A DNA stretch of 8,366 bases from Nitriliruptoraceae bacterium. GTDB taxonomy: Bacteria; Actinomycetota; Nitriliruptoria; Nitriliruptorales; Nitriliruptoraceae. The notes under the pieces were generated by a model. That model had not been told where the DNA came from and did not search any database. It saw nothing but the letters and a program-made list of their open reading frames with translations. The translations under genes and the position numbers were made by a program. Location: contig SKNP01000183.1 of assembly GCA_007120485.1 (NCBI GenBank), forward strand, positions 1-8,366, in the 5' to 3' direction. Below, piece by piece: positions 1 through 7,100 of this stretch; the stretch's first letter is position 1; every line of letters begins with the position of its first letter.

Positions 1-2
1 AG

Positions 3-155
3 CTCGCGGTGCAGTCCTGGCTGACCCGGCTCGACGCTGCGGTGCCGGACGGTCTGGTGCTCGGCGCGGTCGCTGTGGTCGCCGCGACGGTCCTGCTGGT
101 GCGACTCCGGCGCGCCCGCCGACATGACGAGGCGATGACCCAAGGCCGTCGGTGA
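3..155 (+). CDS. C-terminal fragment of a membrane protein, 5' end outside window
   Basis: An open frame runs in from the left edge and ends at TGA 153-155, giving the last 50 residues. The fragment has a short amphipathic stretch (about residues 1-17), then one hydrophobic helix (about 18-34, LVLGAVAVVAATVLLV) followed by a basic tail (RLRRARRH). This is the usual shape of a final transmembrane helix with a cytoplasmic C-terminus by the positive-inside rule. The other two forward frames hit stops early. The gene is convergent with the histidine kinase gene, with 55 bp between the stop codons. The family cannot be named from this piece; a polytopic protein such as a DedA-type protein is possible but not supported by any motif. 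Confidence 0.6.
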   Translation, partial: LAVQSWLTRLDAAVPDGLVLGAVAVVAATVLLVRLRRARRHDEAMTQGRR

Positions 156-163
156 CGGCGTTG

Positions 164-208
164 AGCGACCTCGCGCCGACCCCCGCCGACCCGGCTCAGA
201 TGGTCGCT
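164..208. terminator. Weak inverted repeat between convergent 3' ends
   Basis: AGCGACC at 164-170 is matched by its exact complement GGTCGCT at 202-208, with a 31-nt loop. A competing pairing TGAGC (162-166)/GCTCA (194-198) exists inside it. It lies between two convergent stop codons, where a shared terminator would be expected, but the loop is long and there is no T tract on either strand, so this is only a weak candidate. Confidence 0.18.
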
Positions 209-210
209 GT

Positions 211-1908
211 TCAGGTCGACCGCGGCAGCCGGACCTCGAACCGGCACCCGCGCGGGCGTCGGTTGCTGGCCGTGATGGTTCCGCCGTGCAGTTCGACGAG
301 TTCGCGGGTCAGGGCCAGCCCGAGCCCGGTCCCCGGGCGGGCGTCCGTGTGCCGTTCCGGGCCCTGCACGAACGGCTCGAAGATGACGTCGAGGTAGCGC
401 GGGTCGACGCCGTCCCCGTCGTCCTCCACCACCAGCTGCGCCATGCCGTCGTCGTCACGGAGGCGGACGCTGATCTCCCGGTCCGGTGCGGTGTGGCGCA
501 CCGCGTTGGCCACGAGGTTGGCGATCACCCGCTCGATCTTCGGAGCATCCACCTCGACGGTCAGCGGGACCAGGTCGGTCTCGACGGACCGTCCACCGGT
601 GTCGACCTCGTCGATCGCCCGGGTCACCAGTGCGTCGAGCTCCTGTGGTTGGCGGTCTGCCGTGACCAGCCCGGCAGCCAGGCGGTCGACGTCCAGCAGG
701 TCGTTGATCAGGTGGCTGAGACGGTCGGCGTTGGCTGCCAGCCGCTCCGTCAGCTGTGCCCGGCCAGCGTCGTCGAGTTCCCCATCGAGCCGTTGGAGGG
801 TCTCGGCCAGCCCGACGATCGCGGCGATCGGGGTCCGCAGTTCGTGGGAGGTCGCCCGAAGGAACGCCACGCGGATCTCTTCACTGCGCGCGAGCTGGTC
901 GATCGTGTCACGCAGCTGCGAGATGTCGGTGGACACCGCGATGAGGCCGGCGACCTCGCCGTCGCGGTCACGGAACGGTGCGGTCGTGGCGAGCACGGGC
1001 AGGCGGGAACCGTCAGGCAGGTCGACCTCGGTCTCGCCCGTCCAGGTCGCGCCGTTCAGCACCGTCGCCAGGATGTCCTGGAGGTCGGAGTCACCGAGTC
1101 CCAGGTCGACGAGCCCGTCGATCGAACGGCCGACGGCCTGCGCTTCGGTGACGCCGTAGAGCCCCTGGGCGGCCGGGTTGACGTAGCGCACGCGGCCGTC
1201 GCGGTCGGTGGCGACGACCGCCTCGCCGACCGCTCGCAGCAGCTGCGCGTGGAAGCGTTGGGATGCTTCCGCCTGCGCACGGTCACGGGCTTCGCGTTCG
1301 AGCTGCCGGTTGTTCGCGTCCAACGCGGCGCGCTCCTTCGCCAGGGACGCGGACATCTCCAGCTCTTCCCTCAGCGAGGCCTCCATGCGCCGGAGCAGGT
1401 AGGCGCACGGCAGGGCCATGACCGCGTTGACCAGGAGCAGGTTCGCTGCGACCACGGTCCCTTCGTACGGTCCGGTCAGCCCGGGGACGACCTCGCCGAG
1501 GTCCACGGCATCGACCGTGGCGATCAGAACCAGGGTCACGGCGTTGATCGCCAGCGCGAGCATGACGGCCCGAAGCCGCAGGAGTGCGGCGGTCAGGACC
1601 GGGAACGCCAGCAGGAAGGTCAGGCCGACCAGCGCGACCTCGTTGAGGAGGAGGACGCCGAGCCCGAAGGTGGTGCCGAGCAGGATGGTGGTGCGCAGCG
1701 GGTAGGGCAGCCGTCGGTGGATGGTCGCCCAGGCGATGAGGCCGACCGCGAGCACATCGACGACCACCAGGTGGTGCAAACCGGCGCTGACGGCGAACAC
1801 GACCGTCAGTACGGCGGCGGCCGAGCCGAACACGAGCGTGATCCGCAGCACGGTCGTGAGCAGCTCCTCGCGCCAACGCGCGCTGCGGTCCGCCGCCAGG
1901 TCGTGCAT
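211..1908 (-). CDS. Membrane-bound PAS-domain sensor histidine kinase (orphan)
   Basis: This 565-residue protein is a two-component sensor kinase: it would autophosphorylate on His and pass the phosphate to a response regulator not encoded here. Residues 16-172 hold about six hydrophobic helices with very short loops (roughly 16-42, 47-63, 72-88, 90-110, 113-133, 152-172), followed by a coiled-coil linker (175-215) and a PAS domain (about 218-335, with DRDGRVRYVNPAA and the closing GLIAVSTDIS). The kinase core has the H box SHELRTP with phospho-acceptor His355, the N box NLVANAVRH (Asn464/Asn468), the G1 box DDGDGVD (from 496) and the G2 box GTGLGL (526-531), so it looks catalytically complete. 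There is no HAMP or receiver domain. I chose the ATG at 1906-1908 because GAGAGGTGGGCG lies just upstream; a start 12 codons further up is open but has no such site. The ligand is unknown; the membrane part could sense a lipid-phase or small-molecule signal. Confidence 0.95.
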   Translation of the reverse strand: MHDLAADRSARWREELLTTVLRITLVFGSAAAVLTVVFAVSAGLHHLVVVDVLAVGLIAWATIHRRLPYPLRTTILLGTTFGLGVLLLNEVALVGLTFLLAFPVLTAALLRLRAVMLALAINAVTLVLIATVDAVDLGEVVPGLTGPYEGTVVAANLLLVNAVMALPCAYLLRRMEASLREELEMSASLAKERAALDANNRQLEREARDRAQAEASQRFHAQLLRAVGEAVVATDRDGRVRYVNPAAQGLYGVTEAQAVGRSIDGLVDLGLGDSDLQDILATVLNGATWTGETEVDLPDGSRLPVLATTAPFRDRDGEVAGLIAVSTDISQLRDTIDQLARSEEIRVAFLRATSHELRTPIAAIVGLAETLQRLDGELDDAGRAQLTERLAANADRLSHLINDLLDVDRLAAGLVTADRQPQELDALVTRAIDEVDTGGRSVETDLVPLTVEVDAPKIERVIANLVANAVRHTAPDREISVRLRDDDGMAQLVVEDDGDGVDPRYLDVIFEPFVQGPERHTDARPGTGLGLALTRELVELHGGTITASNRRPRGCRFEVRLPRST

Positions 1909-1950
1909 CGCCCACCTCTCGTTCCGGTGGCCCGCCGGAGGCACACGACG

Positions 1951-2067
1951 CTAGGTGACGGGAGCGGCTTCCCACCGCGTCGGCTGCGGCGCGAGCCCGG
2001 AAAGGCCTCGGCAGATCTCGAGCAGGTCGATGCGCGGGCTCCGGACGTCGCGTGCCGACAGGCTCAC
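1951..2067 (-). CDS. Possible 38-codon small ORF upstream of the kinase
   Basis: A GTG at 2065-2067 opens a 38-codon frame ending at TAG 1951-1953, between the DUF1990 gene and the kinase gene and in the same direction. AGGG lies 7 nt before the GTG. About 33 of 38 codons end in G or C, and the middle (RIDLLEICRGLSGLAPQ) looks like a short helix. The reading frame continues upstream of the GTG with low-complexity Ser/Arg/Pro-rich sequence that does not look coding. No family is recognised. In DNA this rich in G+C such a frame can arise by chance, so this is offered only as a candidate small protein or leader peptide. Confidence 0.18.
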   Translation of the reverse strand: MSLSARDVRSPRIDLLEICRGLSGLAPQPTRWEAAPVT

Positions 2068-2092
2068 CGGTGCGCCCTGCTGCGACGTCCGG
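2041..2092. repeat. Perfect 11-bp inverted repeat in the DUF1990-kinase spacer
   Basis: CCGGACGTCGC at 2041-2051 and GCGACGTCCGG at 2082-2092 are exact reverse complements separated by 30 nt. The loop contains an 8-bp palindrome CACCGGTG (2065-2072). GCCGACA also occurs twice in direct orientation (around 2054-2060 and 2096-2102), just to the right of each arm. The left end is about 130 bp upstream of the kinase start and the right end about 60 nt past the DUF1990 stop. It could be a rho-independent-like stem without a T tract, or a pair of binding sites for a dimeric regulator of the kinase gene. The sequence does not decide between these. Confidence 0.5.
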
Positions 2093-2152
2093 GCGCCGAC
2101 ACGTGAGGGCGAGGAGCTCGGCGTGCGTGAGTTGGTGCGGAGACGATCGGAT

Positions 2153-2812
2153 CTAGTGGGGCCCGGCAGCGACACGTGCGGCGGTCAGGGACCGCATCCG
2201 CTGCAGCGCACGGGTGTAGAAGCGCTTCTGGGTGGCTCGTCCGAAGAGCGCGAAGCCGGCGCGCACGATCGGGTTGGGGATCGGCCCGCGCTGCGAGTAC
2301 GCCGTGATGCGGAACTCCACGCGTCCGTCCTCGAGGTGCTTCACGAGCTCGTAGTTCATCTGCCCACGCTCGAGATGGCCCTCCAGGGTGCGGTAGTGCC
2401 AGGCGAAGCGGTGCACGGGAACCCCGTCCACCTCGTCGGGCCCGTCGAACACACCCCCGACGCGTACACCCATCGGGAAGCGCAGCCCGAAGAAGCGACC
2501 GACGAGCAGCATGTTGCGTCCATCGAATGGTGCCGCTGCGTCGTAGACCGCCCGTACCAGGGCAGGGTCGGCCACCTCGTAGCTGCGCAGGACGTCGCAC
2601 GCCATCTCGAACTGGCCGCCGGACCGCGGTGGGCCGGGGGCCTCCGCCGGCAGTTCGGTGTGGCACCGGTCGGCCTGCCACCTCGGGTCGGCAGCGGCGT
2701 CCTCCCACGGCATCGGCTGGAAGTTCACGTCCCTGCCGTGGAGGTCGTCGTACGCGCGTACCGCCCACGCAGGAAGGGGCGCGGTCTGGACGATCCGCCG
2801 GGCACCGCTCAC
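2153..2812 (-). CDS. DUF1990-family protein (second gene of the pair)
   Basis: A 219-residue soluble protein of unknown function that I recognise as DUF1990-like (UPF0548 group). Residues 76-125 carry the run SYEVADPALVRAVYD, then FDGRNMLLVGRFFGLRFP and GVRVGGVFD. Residues 139-208 carry the C-terminal signature: TLEGHLERGQM (142-152), RVEFRITAYSQRG (164-176), the NP pair (180-181) and a final helix rich in Arg/Phe/Tyr. The first 70 residues are less conserved and contain a PMPWEDAAADPRW stretch. No signal peptide or membrane helix is visible. The start is taken as GTG 2810-2812, which overlaps the TGA of the upstream gene as GTGA; no clear Shine-Dalgarno precedes it, which fits translational coupling. 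The frame stays open up to 2905, but the extra 31 residues are Cys-rich and overlap the upstream coding sequence. Some members of the family are predicted to bind small hydrophobic ligands; that is not shown here. Confidence 0.85.
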   Translation of the reverse strand: MSGARRIVQTAPLPAWAVRAYDDLHGRDVNFQPMPWEDAAADPRWQADRCHTELPAEAPGPPRSGGQFEMACDVLRSYEVADPALVRAVYDAAAPFDGRNMLLVGRFFGLRFPMGVRVGGVFDGPDEVDGVPVHRFAWHYRTLEGHLERGQMNYELVKHLEDGRVEFRITAYSQRGPIPNPIVRAGFALFGRATQKRFYTRALQRMRSLTAARVAAGPH

Positions 2813-3531
2813 GGATGAGGTTCGAAACGACGAGTGGTCGAGGCCGTGTTGCTCATCCGTACACCACCGCTGACCGCAGCCACACGCCGACAGAACTGGG
2901 CCCACATGTGCATCTGCACCTCGCGTCCGATCACGAAGCGCCCGTACAACAGGTCGAAGAGCGGGTCACCGCTGCGTGCCCACGACTCGATCCGGAACTC
3001 GAGGAAGCCGCGAGCGTCCGTACTGGTCCTGAACTCGATCTCCCCCGCTTCCATGTGCCCCTGCAAGGTCGCGAACCGGAACGATGTCGGGGTGCGCTCG
3101 ATCACGCGGACCGGTCCATCCCATGGGCCGGGCAGGCGAACGATCAGCTCGTCACCGACCTGCAGGTCGTGGGCTGGCTCGCCACTCAAGGTCTCGAAAC
3201 TCGCCATCTCGGTGGGCGTGACCTGGTTCGGTCCCTCGAGGATGAGGCTGATCAGCTCCTCACCGCTCAGCGTTTCATCGGTGACGAAGACCCAGTAGCT
3301 GCGGTGGTAGAGGGGGCCGATGCCATCATCGGGGCGCTGCAACGTGGCCGGATCGCCAGGCAGGTCGCGTTCGAAGTCCGGCGGCGCTCCCGGATCCTGC
3401 TGCCGGTCGCGGCGGTAGGTCGGGATCCGTTGCACGGCGTACCGCAGGAGGGTGACCACCAGGTCCCGACACCAGTGGGCGACACGGCGTAGCGTGCTCG
3501 GAGTCGGGACCGGGCGGCCAGCTGTGGCCAT
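2809..3531 (-). CDS. DUF1990-like protein (first gene of the pair)
   Basis: A 240-residue protein related to its downstream neighbour. The shared C-terminal block is ATLQGHMEAGEIEF (154-167), LEFRIESWARSGDP (177-190), LFDLLYGRF (191-199) and a final helix ending QFCRRVA, matching TLEGHLERGQMNY, VEFRITAYSQRG and the last helix of the other protein at the same spacing. Residues 118-152 (GEPAHDLQVGDELIVRLPGPWDGPV...) form a beta-rich segment typical of DUF1990. The N-terminus (1-70) is basic, with one moderately hydrophobic stretch (about 20-33, WCRDLVVTLLRYAV) that may be an amphipathic helix rather than a membrane anchor. The ATG at 3529-3531 is preceded by GAGG with a 6-nt gap. An upstream in-frame extension to 3705 would run across the divergent gene and is rejected. 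Function is unknown; co-translation with the second copy suggests that the two proteins act together, possibly as a heteromer (inference). Confidence 0.82.
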   Translation of the reverse strand: MATAGRPVPTPSTLRRVAHWCRDLVVTLLRYAVQRIPTYRRDRQQDPGAPPDFERDLPGDPATLQRPDDGIGPLYHRSYWVFVTDETLSGEELISLILEGPNQVTPTEMASFETLSGEPAHDLQVGDELIVRLPGPWDGPVRVIERTPTSFRFATLQGHMEAGEIEFRTSTDARGFLEFRIESWARSGDPLFDLLYGRFVIGREVQMHMWAQFCRRVAAVSGGVRMSNTASTTRRFEPHP

Positions 3532-3562
3532 GCGGTGCCTCGATCGGTGGGAGGATCGAACG
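3532..3562. promoter_or_regulatory. 31-bp divergent start-codon spacer holding both ribosome binding sites
   Basis: Only 31 bp separate the ATG of the minus-strand DUF1990-like gene from the ATG of the plus-strand membrane protein. The spacer holds GAGG on the minus strand (6 nt before its ATG) and GGGAGG on the plus strand (9 nt before its ATG). There is no room for two promoters, so each must sit inside the opposite gene. A TANNNT element TAGCGT at 3490-3495, with CCGACA 18 bp before it, could serve the plus gene; TACGGT (complement of 3570-3575) could serve the minus gene. Both matches are weak. Confidence 0.4.
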
Positions 3563-4102
3563 ATGGTGAACCGTACAACCGCCCTGACGGTGCTCCACGA
3601 CGTCGGGTTGGCCGCATGGTTCGGAGGCGCATGGATGGGTGCCGTCGGCCTCAACGGTGCCACGATCGAGGTCGACGACCACACCCAACGCACCCGGGTG
3701 GCCAACGCCGGGTGGTTCCGCTGGGCGCCGGTTGCTGGAGTCGCGCTGCTGGCCCATGTGTCGACCGCTTACGCGCTCGGTCGGCTCATCCGTACCCCGG
3801 CAGGTGGCGGTCAGGGATCGGCCGGCCTCCGTGGGGTCCGCACGGCGGTGACCCTCGCGGCGATGATCTCCACAGCCGAGACCGGCGTGTCCGGCCAACG
3901 TGTCGTGCGCGGCGGCGACGTCCCCGTCGCGACGGCAACCATCTCCATCGCGGCCACGCCCCCTGACGTGGCGGCCGCCCAACGGCGTCTGCGCGTCGCC
4001 CAGTGGCTGGTGCCCGCGTTCACGGGTTCGCTCTTCGTACTGGAGGCGATCCAGCGTGAACCGAAGCCGTGCGATGCGGTGAGGGCTGACGGAACCGTCT
4101 GA
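3563..4102 (+). CDS. Four-helix integral membrane protein, actinobacterial conserved hypothetical
   Basis: A 179-residue polytopic membrane protein with four hydrophobic segments at about 8-30, 53-74, 91-109 and 146-163. The opening NRTTALTVLHDVGLAAWFGGAWMGAVGLN, the GWFRWAPV stretch at 50-57 and the RRLRVAQWLVPAFTGSLFVL end (141-160) match a family of uncharacterised membrane proteins that I recall as widespread in actinobacteria; no biochemical role is known to me. The segment between helices 3 and 4 (110-140) carries GDVPVATATISIAATPPDVAAAQ, a conserved-looking soluble loop. ATG 3563 is chosen over the open frame beginning at 3452 because GGGAGG precedes it with normal spacing, family members start here, and the upstream part is antisense to the DUF1990-like gene. 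It is probably expressed independently of that pair. Confidence 0.87.
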   Translation: MVNRTTALTVLHDVGLAAWFGGAWMGAVGLNGATIEVDDHTQRTRVANAGWFRWAPVAGVALLAHVSTAYALGRLIRTPAGGGQGSAGLRGVRTAVTLAAMISTAETGVSGQRVVRGGDVPVATATISIAATPPDVAAAQRRLRVAQWLVPAFTGSLFVLEAIQREPKPCDAVRADGTV

Positions 4103-4124
4103 CCACCACGTGTCGGGTACGTCG

Positions 4125-4152
4125 GCCGGCACGGGACCGCGAGGTCACCGGC
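4125..4152. terminator. Hairpin in the convergent gap
   Basis: GCCGG (4125-4129) pairs with CCGGC (4148-4152), and inside it GACC (4135-4138) pairs with GGTC (4143-4146) across a four-base GCGA loop, which is of the stable GNRA type when read on the plus strand. A five-base/one-base internal loop separates the two stems. It lies 22 bp past the stop of the membrane protein gene and 38 bp past the stop of the convergent large gene, where a shared terminator would be expected. There is no T tract, which is common in high-GC actinobacteria. Confidence 0.38.
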
Positions 4153-4190
4153 ATGCTCCACGGCGTTGCGATGATCCGCCATCGCGCTCA

Positions 4191-7100
4191 TCAGGACGCG
4201 CTCGACCGGACGCCGTCAGGGGTGGTGAGTCGGAACTCGATGCTCGTGATCGACCCATCCCGATCGAGGACCGCACCGGTCTCCTCGGTGGTGAGGGCCC
4301 GGCCGCTGCGCCGTCGCACCGCACCGTCTCGTGTGGCGACGAGCACCTCGTCCTCGTCTGCCGGTACGACCCGAACGGGGATGGAGCAGACGGTGAAGCG
4401 GTAGCCGTCGACCCCGTCTTCGAGCTCGGTCCAGAGCTCGGTTGCGGGCAGCAACGAGGGCGAGAGCAACAGTCGCCCGGCGCGGAGCCGGACCCCGAGC
4501 TCGCCCGCGCGGGTGAGCACCTCCTCCTTGACCTGGCCGGTCATCCCCGGCTGCTGCGCTCCTGCGTGCGCCGGGGTGTGGGAGTAGCAGTCGGTTGGGA
4601 ACGCGCCGTAGGTGGCCGGGTCCTTCCGGAACCCGAGGCCGTCCCGGATCCGGCGGTAGGCCGCAGTCAACCGATCCACCACGACCTGGTCACCGCCGTG
4701 CTCGACCTCGACCAGCCGCTCCTGGACCGCCAGCAGCAGCTTGGCGACCATGTGCCAGTAGATCGAACCGATGCCCTCGTAGCCGTGCATCGTCGCCGAT
4801 CGCCCCGGGAACGCGTGGTGGCCGAACAGCCGCTCGTAGACCTCCTGGACCGCCGCACGGTCCTCGTCGGTGAGGCCGGCGTCCTGCAGCGCCGACGCGA
4901 GGACCTCGGCGTTGCGCAGCCCGGCCGCGAAGTGCAGCCCGCCAGCCGTGTCACGCTGCAGGATGTTGGACCCGTCGGCGAGTTCGTCGAGCAGCGGGTA
5001 CTCGGCCGCAAGTTCCGCGGGGACCGTGTTGCGCTCGAGGAAGCCCGGCCGGTCGGGGATCGGGTAGAGCAGGAAGGAGTCCTGGTCCGGGCGGTACAGC
5101 GGTGAGTCGAACATCGCATCGACGACGTCGGCGACCTCGGTGGCGCCGAGCTCGCCCGTCCCGAAGACCGCGACCTGACCCTCGAGCATCAGGGGCAGGT
5201 GCTCGACGGTCGCCTCGACGTCGTTCGGGAAGGACACGAGGTTGTAGGTGTGATAGAGACCGTCAGCTCGACGGGCGGTACGGATCGTGGCCCGCAGGTG
5301 GGCTCGTGCGGCGGCGATCAGGCGATCGATCCGCTCGACCTCGACGTCGATCGGCGTCGCGTCGAAGCCCTCCTCGAGCCGCTCACGGTGGGCCGTCCCT
5401 GCGGCGCCGAGCGCGTCGAGCAGCGCGCGGCGCACCACCGGATCACCGACACCCGCTTCAGGATCGTGGTCGAGCAGGGCGTTGGCCACATCGTCCAGCC
5501 AGCGGCTGACGGCGACGCTGAGCAGCAGGGGACGATCGCGGCCCTCGACCAGCACGTCGGCGAGGAACCGGAGGTAGCGCTCGAGCTGGTAGAGGGTGAC
5601 CATCGACAGCCCATAGCCGACGAGCGCGTTGTTGGCGTCGTTCCACTCGGGCCGCTGGGTGTTCATCCAGATGCCACCACCGGCCACGTAGGCGGACAGC
5701 TTGGCCAACGCGGGCACCAGGAGCTTCTCGGCCATGGTGACCCGCACGAGGTCGCCTTCCGCGACCAGGAGACGGCCGTCGGCGCCGATCGCCTCGGCCC
5801 GATCGGCGACCGCTGTTGCACGGGGCTGGTCGTAGGTGATCGTCGACCGCGGATCGGCGAGCATCTGCGCGTGATCGGCGATCCGGTACGGCACGTCGGC
5901 GTAGGTGAACAGCGCTCGGTCCAGCCAGCCACGGAGCCCGCCCGGATCGGTGTCCGCCCAGGCCTCGAGGAGCCGTAGCAGGTAGACGATCTGATGATCC
6001 CCCCAGTAGCCGATGTTGCTCCAGGGATCGTCGGGATCGGGGACCTCCCAGTCGATCCCGTCGCGGGAGATGCGGTACGGGTTGTGCCCGTCCGCGGTGC
6101 TCGCGTTGACGAAGGTCGCCACGACGCTGGGCAGGTAGCGCGGGTAGGAGCGCAGCAGCGCCTCCCAGTTCTGGAAGATGTCCCGCCAGTTGCCCTCGTA
6201 GTGCCGCAGCTCACCCCCGTCCTCGGCCTTGACCCGGATCGAGAAGCGGTTCCACGGCCGACTCGGGTCCCCGTGCCGGCGGGAGAAGGCGATCGGCAGG
6301 TATTCGAGCACGAGCCGCAGGAGATCCGGATCACCGGCGGTCTCCGCAGCATGCAGCACGTCCGCACGATCGGCCCGTGAGCCGAGCGGGCCGAGCACCG
6401 GGTGGGCGCGCTCGTGGACCTCCTGGTTGCGCACCCGCAGGAACGCGAGCAGATCGCCCATGTCCAAGCGGGTCCCGTCGACGAAGGTGCCCCCGCGCAT
6501 GCTGTTGAAGAGCACGTTGGACAGGTGGTGGGCATCGGCGACCGCGTCGGCCGTGCGCTGCGAACCATCGGCGGCGTCCAGCAGCGTCGCGAGCCGCTGT
6601 GCCCCGGCGTCGGCGTCCGCCGTGACCAGGGCGTCAGCCTTCGGGTCGAGGGCGACCGCGATGCGGTCGTGGAGCTGGGCGTGACCGAGGTCGGTGTCAG
6701 CGACCAGCATCCACGAGGTCGAACCGCCAGGGGGCACCGATGCCGACCCGCGCAGCAGGTACGCCCCACGACGCCCGGTCAGCAGTGAGGTGGTCGGCCG
6801 TTGCCGACCGTGCCAGGCATCCTCGAGGACGCGTTCGTCGAGGTGGACCTCCGGGTCGTCGAGCCCGGTCGACCACACCAGGGTGGCCGCCAGGGACTCC
6901 GCCGGCTCGGCACGGTCGGTGATCTGTGACTCGAGCGCGTAGATGGCCGCCGAGCCCCACCGGCCGGTCTCGGACCGCTTGTAGGCGTCGACCAGGTTGG
7001 AGGCTCGCTGCTCGACCTCCGCCGCGACGCCTGCCGGCATGAGGTCCAGCAGCCCGTCGACCACCTCGACCTCGGCGCCAGCGCCGCCGAGGTCGGTGAG

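Noticed and set aside
286..2106. A 606-codon plus-strand open frame opposite the sensor kinase
   Set aside because: It mirrors the kinase codons, is rich in Arg, Gln, Gly and Asp without any domain, and results from the lack of stops in antisense frames of very G+C-rich genes. The kinase motifs on the other strand are unambiguous.
2813..2905. N-terminal extension of the second DUF1990 gene to an ATG at 2905
   Set aside because: The extra 31 residues overlap the preceding gene and are Cys- and His-rich, unlike the family; the GTGA overlap start is more natural.
3326..4132. A 268-codon minus-strand frame opposite the four-helix membrane protein
   Set aside because: Its translation has no hydrophobic or domain pattern, whereas the plus strand gives a clean four-helix protein with a strong ribosome binding site.
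4110..5978. Long plus-strand open frames opposite the GH94-like gene (4110-5105 and 5199-5978)
   Set aside because: Low-complexity composition without recognisable motifs; fully antisense to a gene with conserved motifs and a good start site.
5663..6769. A 368-codon minus-strand frame inside the GH94-like gene
   Set aside because: Same strand, shifted frame, Arg/Ser/Thr/Cys-rich translation typical of an out-of-frame shadow.
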